From the NCBI RefSeq assembly GCF_014041935.1, contig NZ_CP059491.1:620001-684000 (forward strand): a DNA stretch of 64,000 nt, given 5' to 3'. Each line of letters opens with the position of its first letter. Position 1 is the stretch's first letter. The translations under genes and the position numbers were made by a program. The notes under the pieces are model-generated. The model was not told where the DNA came from, searched no databases, and was given only the letters and a program-made list of their open reading frames with translations. Shown one piece after another: positions 62,079 through 64,000 of the stretch. The DNA comes from Gordonia jinghuaiqii. Lineage in GTDB: Bacteria; Actinomycetota; Actinomycetes; Mycobacteriales; Mycobacteriaceae.

Positions 62079-63845
62079 TCAGTCGCTTCCCGGGTTCTCC
62101 GGGGGTCGTCCTGGAGTACGGTCCAGGCCCATGCCGACCCGTTCGGGTACGTGCATCCGCGCGAACGTGCGGGCGAGGTCGCCGGGCACACGACTCCGGG
62201 TGGCCGCACTGACCAGCACCATCGTCCCGAACGCGAGGGGCACGGTCACGGCGGCCGGATAGCCGATCACGACGGCGAGCCAGCCGCCCAGTGCGTCGTC
62301 GTCGACGACGCCGGCGATGGCCAGCATCGTCGCCGATCCCGACGACACCCCGCCGACGACCAGCCCGGCGATCGCCCCGACGGATGTCAGGCCGCGCCAC
62401 CAGATACCCAGCACCAGTAGCGGGCACAGCGTCGACGCGGCGACCGCGAACACCAGTCCGACGGTCCGGGAAAGTTCCAGCGACGACGCCGCCAGTGACA
62501 GTCCGATCGGGATCAGTCCGCCGATGACGGCGGCCACCCGGAAGTCCCGCACGCGACCGCGCAGGACATCGGTGGCCAGTGCGCCGGCGACCGACACCAG
62601 CAGGCCCGACGACGTCGCGAGGAACGCCGCGATCGCGCCCGCGGCCACCAGGGCGGCCAGGATCTGACCGGCCAGGCCGCCGACAGCGGCGCTGGGCAAC
62701 AACAAGACCGCGGCATCGGCGGTGCCGGTGATCAGCAACTCGGGTATGTAGAGCCGGGCGAACACCCCGAGCAGGATGGGGAACAGATAGAACAGCGAGA
62801 GCAACGCGATCACGGCGAGCGCGGTTCGACGCGCCGACCGGCCATCGGGATTGGTGTAGAAGCGCACGAGTACGTGGGGCAGGCCCATCACGCCGAGAAA
62901 CGTCGCGATGATCAGCGAGAGCACCTGGAACAGTGGGTGATCGCCGCCGAAACCGCCGCCGGGGGAGATCCAGTCCGAGCCGCGTGTGGGGGCGCCTGCG
63001 ACCACGGGGGTCGCGGCGCCGGCATCGAGGAAGATCGTGGAGTGCGCGCCGATGTCGTGTCGTCCCGGCTCGGCGATCGGCGCGTTGTGGACCGCGACGC
63101 CGTCGAGGGTGCCGGTGACCCGCACACCGTCGGTCTCCGCGACCGTCACCGACACGTCGGTCGTGACGTCGACGGTGGTGGCGGCTGTGATGCGCGGCGG
63201 CGCAGGCTCTCCGACGGGGGCGGGGTCGTTGGCGAACACCCCGATGAGCACGAAGGCCGGCACCGCGATCGCGGTCAGCTTGAGCCAGTACTGGAATGCC
63301 TGGACAAAGGTGATCGACCGCATCCCGCCGCCCACCACGTTGACCACGACGATGAGCCCGACACCCACCGCGCCGGCCCAGACCGGTGCGCCGAGAAGGA
63401 TGTTGAGAGTGAGGCCCGCGCCTTGGAACTGCGGGATGAGGTACAGCACGCACACGATCACCACGACGACCATCGCGGTCTTGCGCGCCGCGGGCGAGGC
63501 GAGCCGGAACTCGGCGAAGTCGGGCACCGTGTACGCCCCGGAACGACGCAGCGGGGCCGCGACGAACAGCAGCAGGCCCAGGTATCCGGCGGTGAAACCC
63601 ACCGGATACCACAGCGCGTCGGTGCCGTATTTGGCCACGAGGCCGGCCACGCCGAGAAACGATGCCGCCGAGAGATACTCGCCGGACACGGCCGCGGCGT
63701 TCCAGCGGGAGCCGACGGTGCGTGAGGCCACCAGGAAGTCCGAGGTGGTCCGCGAGAAGCGTCCGCCCCATGCGCCGACGGCGATCGTGGTGATCGCGGC
63801 GGCGAACAGACCCACGGCGGTGAGTGGGTCGACCCCGCCTGTCAC
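62079..63845 (-). CDS. Second SSS-family symporter, with large periplasmic insertion
   Basis: A 588-residue sodium:solute symporter. The family core is seen in SRTVGSRWNAAAVSGEYLSAASFLG and VMGLPHVLVRFYTNPDGRSARRTA. Between two helices (residues ~205-295) there is a Thr/Val-rich, beta-strand insertion with TTVDVTTDVSVTVAETDGV, absent from the symporter at 59929. The GTG start overlaps the stop of a second DUF485 gene. Substrate unknown; a carboxylate is likely. Confidence 0.87.
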   Translation of the reverse strand: MTGGVDPLTAVGLFAAAITTIAVGAWGGRFSRTTSDFLVASRTVGSRWNAAAVSGEYLSAASFLGVAGLVAKYGTDALWYPVGFTAGYLGLLLFVAAPLRRSGAYTVPDFAEFRLASPAARKTAMVVVVIVCVLYLIPQFQGAGLTLNILLGAPVWAGAVGVGLIVVVNVVGGGMRSITFVQAFQYWLKLTAIAVPAFVLIGVFANDPAPVGEPAPPRITAATTVDVTTDVSVTVAETDGVRVTGTLDGVAVHNAPIAEPGRHDIGAHSTIFLDAGAATPVVAGAPTRGSDWISPGGGFGGDHPLFQVLSLIIATFLGVMGLPHVLVRFYTNPDGRSARRTALAVIALLSLFYLFPILLGVFARLYIPELLITGTADAAVLLLPSAAVGGLAGQILAALVAAGAIAAFLATSSGLLVSVAGALATDVLRGRVRDFRVAAVIGGLIPIGLSLAASSLELSRTVGLVFAVAASTLCPLLVLGIWWRGLTSVGAIAGLVVGGVSSGSATMLAIAGVVDDDALGGWLAVVIGYPAAVTVPLAFGTMVLVSAATRSRVPGDLARTFARMHVPERVGMGLDRTPGRPPENPGSD

Positions 63846-64000
63846 GACCGCCCAAACCCGTCGAGCCCGGACCCGTCGGCCGGGGCGGCCGGGTCGTCGC
63901 CCGCGGAATCGGTCATGTCGTCGTCCACGAGTCCCATGAAGTCGCGTTCGGCCTGTTCGGCGAGGCGCACGTACAGCGCGCCGGTGAGGTAGAGGACCGG
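63842..64000 (-). CDS. DUF485-like protein, 5' end outside the window
   Basis: The last 52 residues of a protein that ends in the second symporter's start (GTGA overlap). VLYLTGALYVRLAEQAERDF matches the end of the second DUF485 helix and its exit, followed by an acidic, Gly/Pro-rich tail. Identified by this motif and by position before a symporter. Confidence 0.7.
   Translation of the reverse strand, partial: PVLYLTGALYVRLAEQAERDFMGLVDDDMTDSAGDDPAAPADGSGLDGFGRS

Overview
The window is high-GC, gene-dense DNA of a mycolic-acid actinomycete (order Mycobacteriales). A Gordonia-like genus is the best guess, from a complete mce operon with mas and mceG, the Mrp/Mnh antiporter layout, and a gene order matching one block of the Mycobacterium tuberculosis chromosome. 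The genus is inferred from gene content and style, not from a marker gene. No rRNA, tRNA, CRISPR array, transposase or integrase is visible.

Layout. 1-6.35 kb: xthA (cut by the left edge), GNAT acetyltransferase, def, a secreted esterase, a DUF3263 protein, a LytR_C protein, sodC and a YbdK-type carboxylate-amine ligase. Apart from the esterase this is the M. tuberculosis order Rv0427c-Rv0433. 6.4-13.2 kb: an Mrp Na+/H+ antiporter operon (A/B fusion, C, D, E, F, G). 13.3-42.8 kb: a large import-and-degradation region: aldehyde dehydrogenase; SDR-ferredoxin-P450; Rieske oxygenase; acyl-CoA synthetase; TetR; yrbEA-yrbEB-mceABCDEF-mas-mceG; thiolase-like protein; NTF2-like/DUF35/thiolase-like/aldehyde dehydrogenase/double CoA-transferase/GNAT/reductase; and a second TetR. 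42.8-45.3 kb: an MFS pump with a universal stress protein. 45.5-50.9 kb: the syntenic backbone resumes (CDC48-like AAA ATPase, pssA, psd, moeA = Rv0435c-Rv0438c). 51-64 kb: HAD hydrolase, SRPBCC protein, DUF350 protein, an acyl-CoA dehydrogenase pair with a divergent TetR, an MFS/TetR divergent pair, an amidase, a small HTH protein, and two acetate-type symporters each linked to a DUF485 protein (the second is cut by the right edge).

How the central region may work (inference). The Mce system would import a hydrophobic substrate. The P450, its ferredoxin, the SDR and the aldehyde dehydrogenases would oxidise an alkyl or alcohol group to an acid, and the Rieske oxygenase with the PDR-type reductase would hydroxylate a ring. 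The acyl-CoA synthetase or the type III CoA-transferase would load CoA. The thiolase-fold proteins, which lack the usual nucleophilic cysteine, together with DUF35 and NTF2-like partners may carry out a retro-aldol side-chain cleavage like the Ltp2-ChsH2 pair of steroid catabolism.

The most striking feature is regulatory. A 17-bp palindrome ACCTA-N7-TAGGT, or a near match, lies upstream of seven units: aldehyde dehydrogenase, Rieske oxygenase, acyl-CoA synthetase, mce, the first thiolase-like gene, the NTF2/DUF35 operon and the tetR gene at 42.7 kb. A second, 34-bp bipartite element with identical spacing lies upstream of both the SDR-ferredoxin-P450 operon and the mce operon. Together they suggest one undescribed import-and-catabolism regulon. 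A short minus-strand remnant of a long-chain acyl-CoA ligase upstream of mce suggests rearrangement there.
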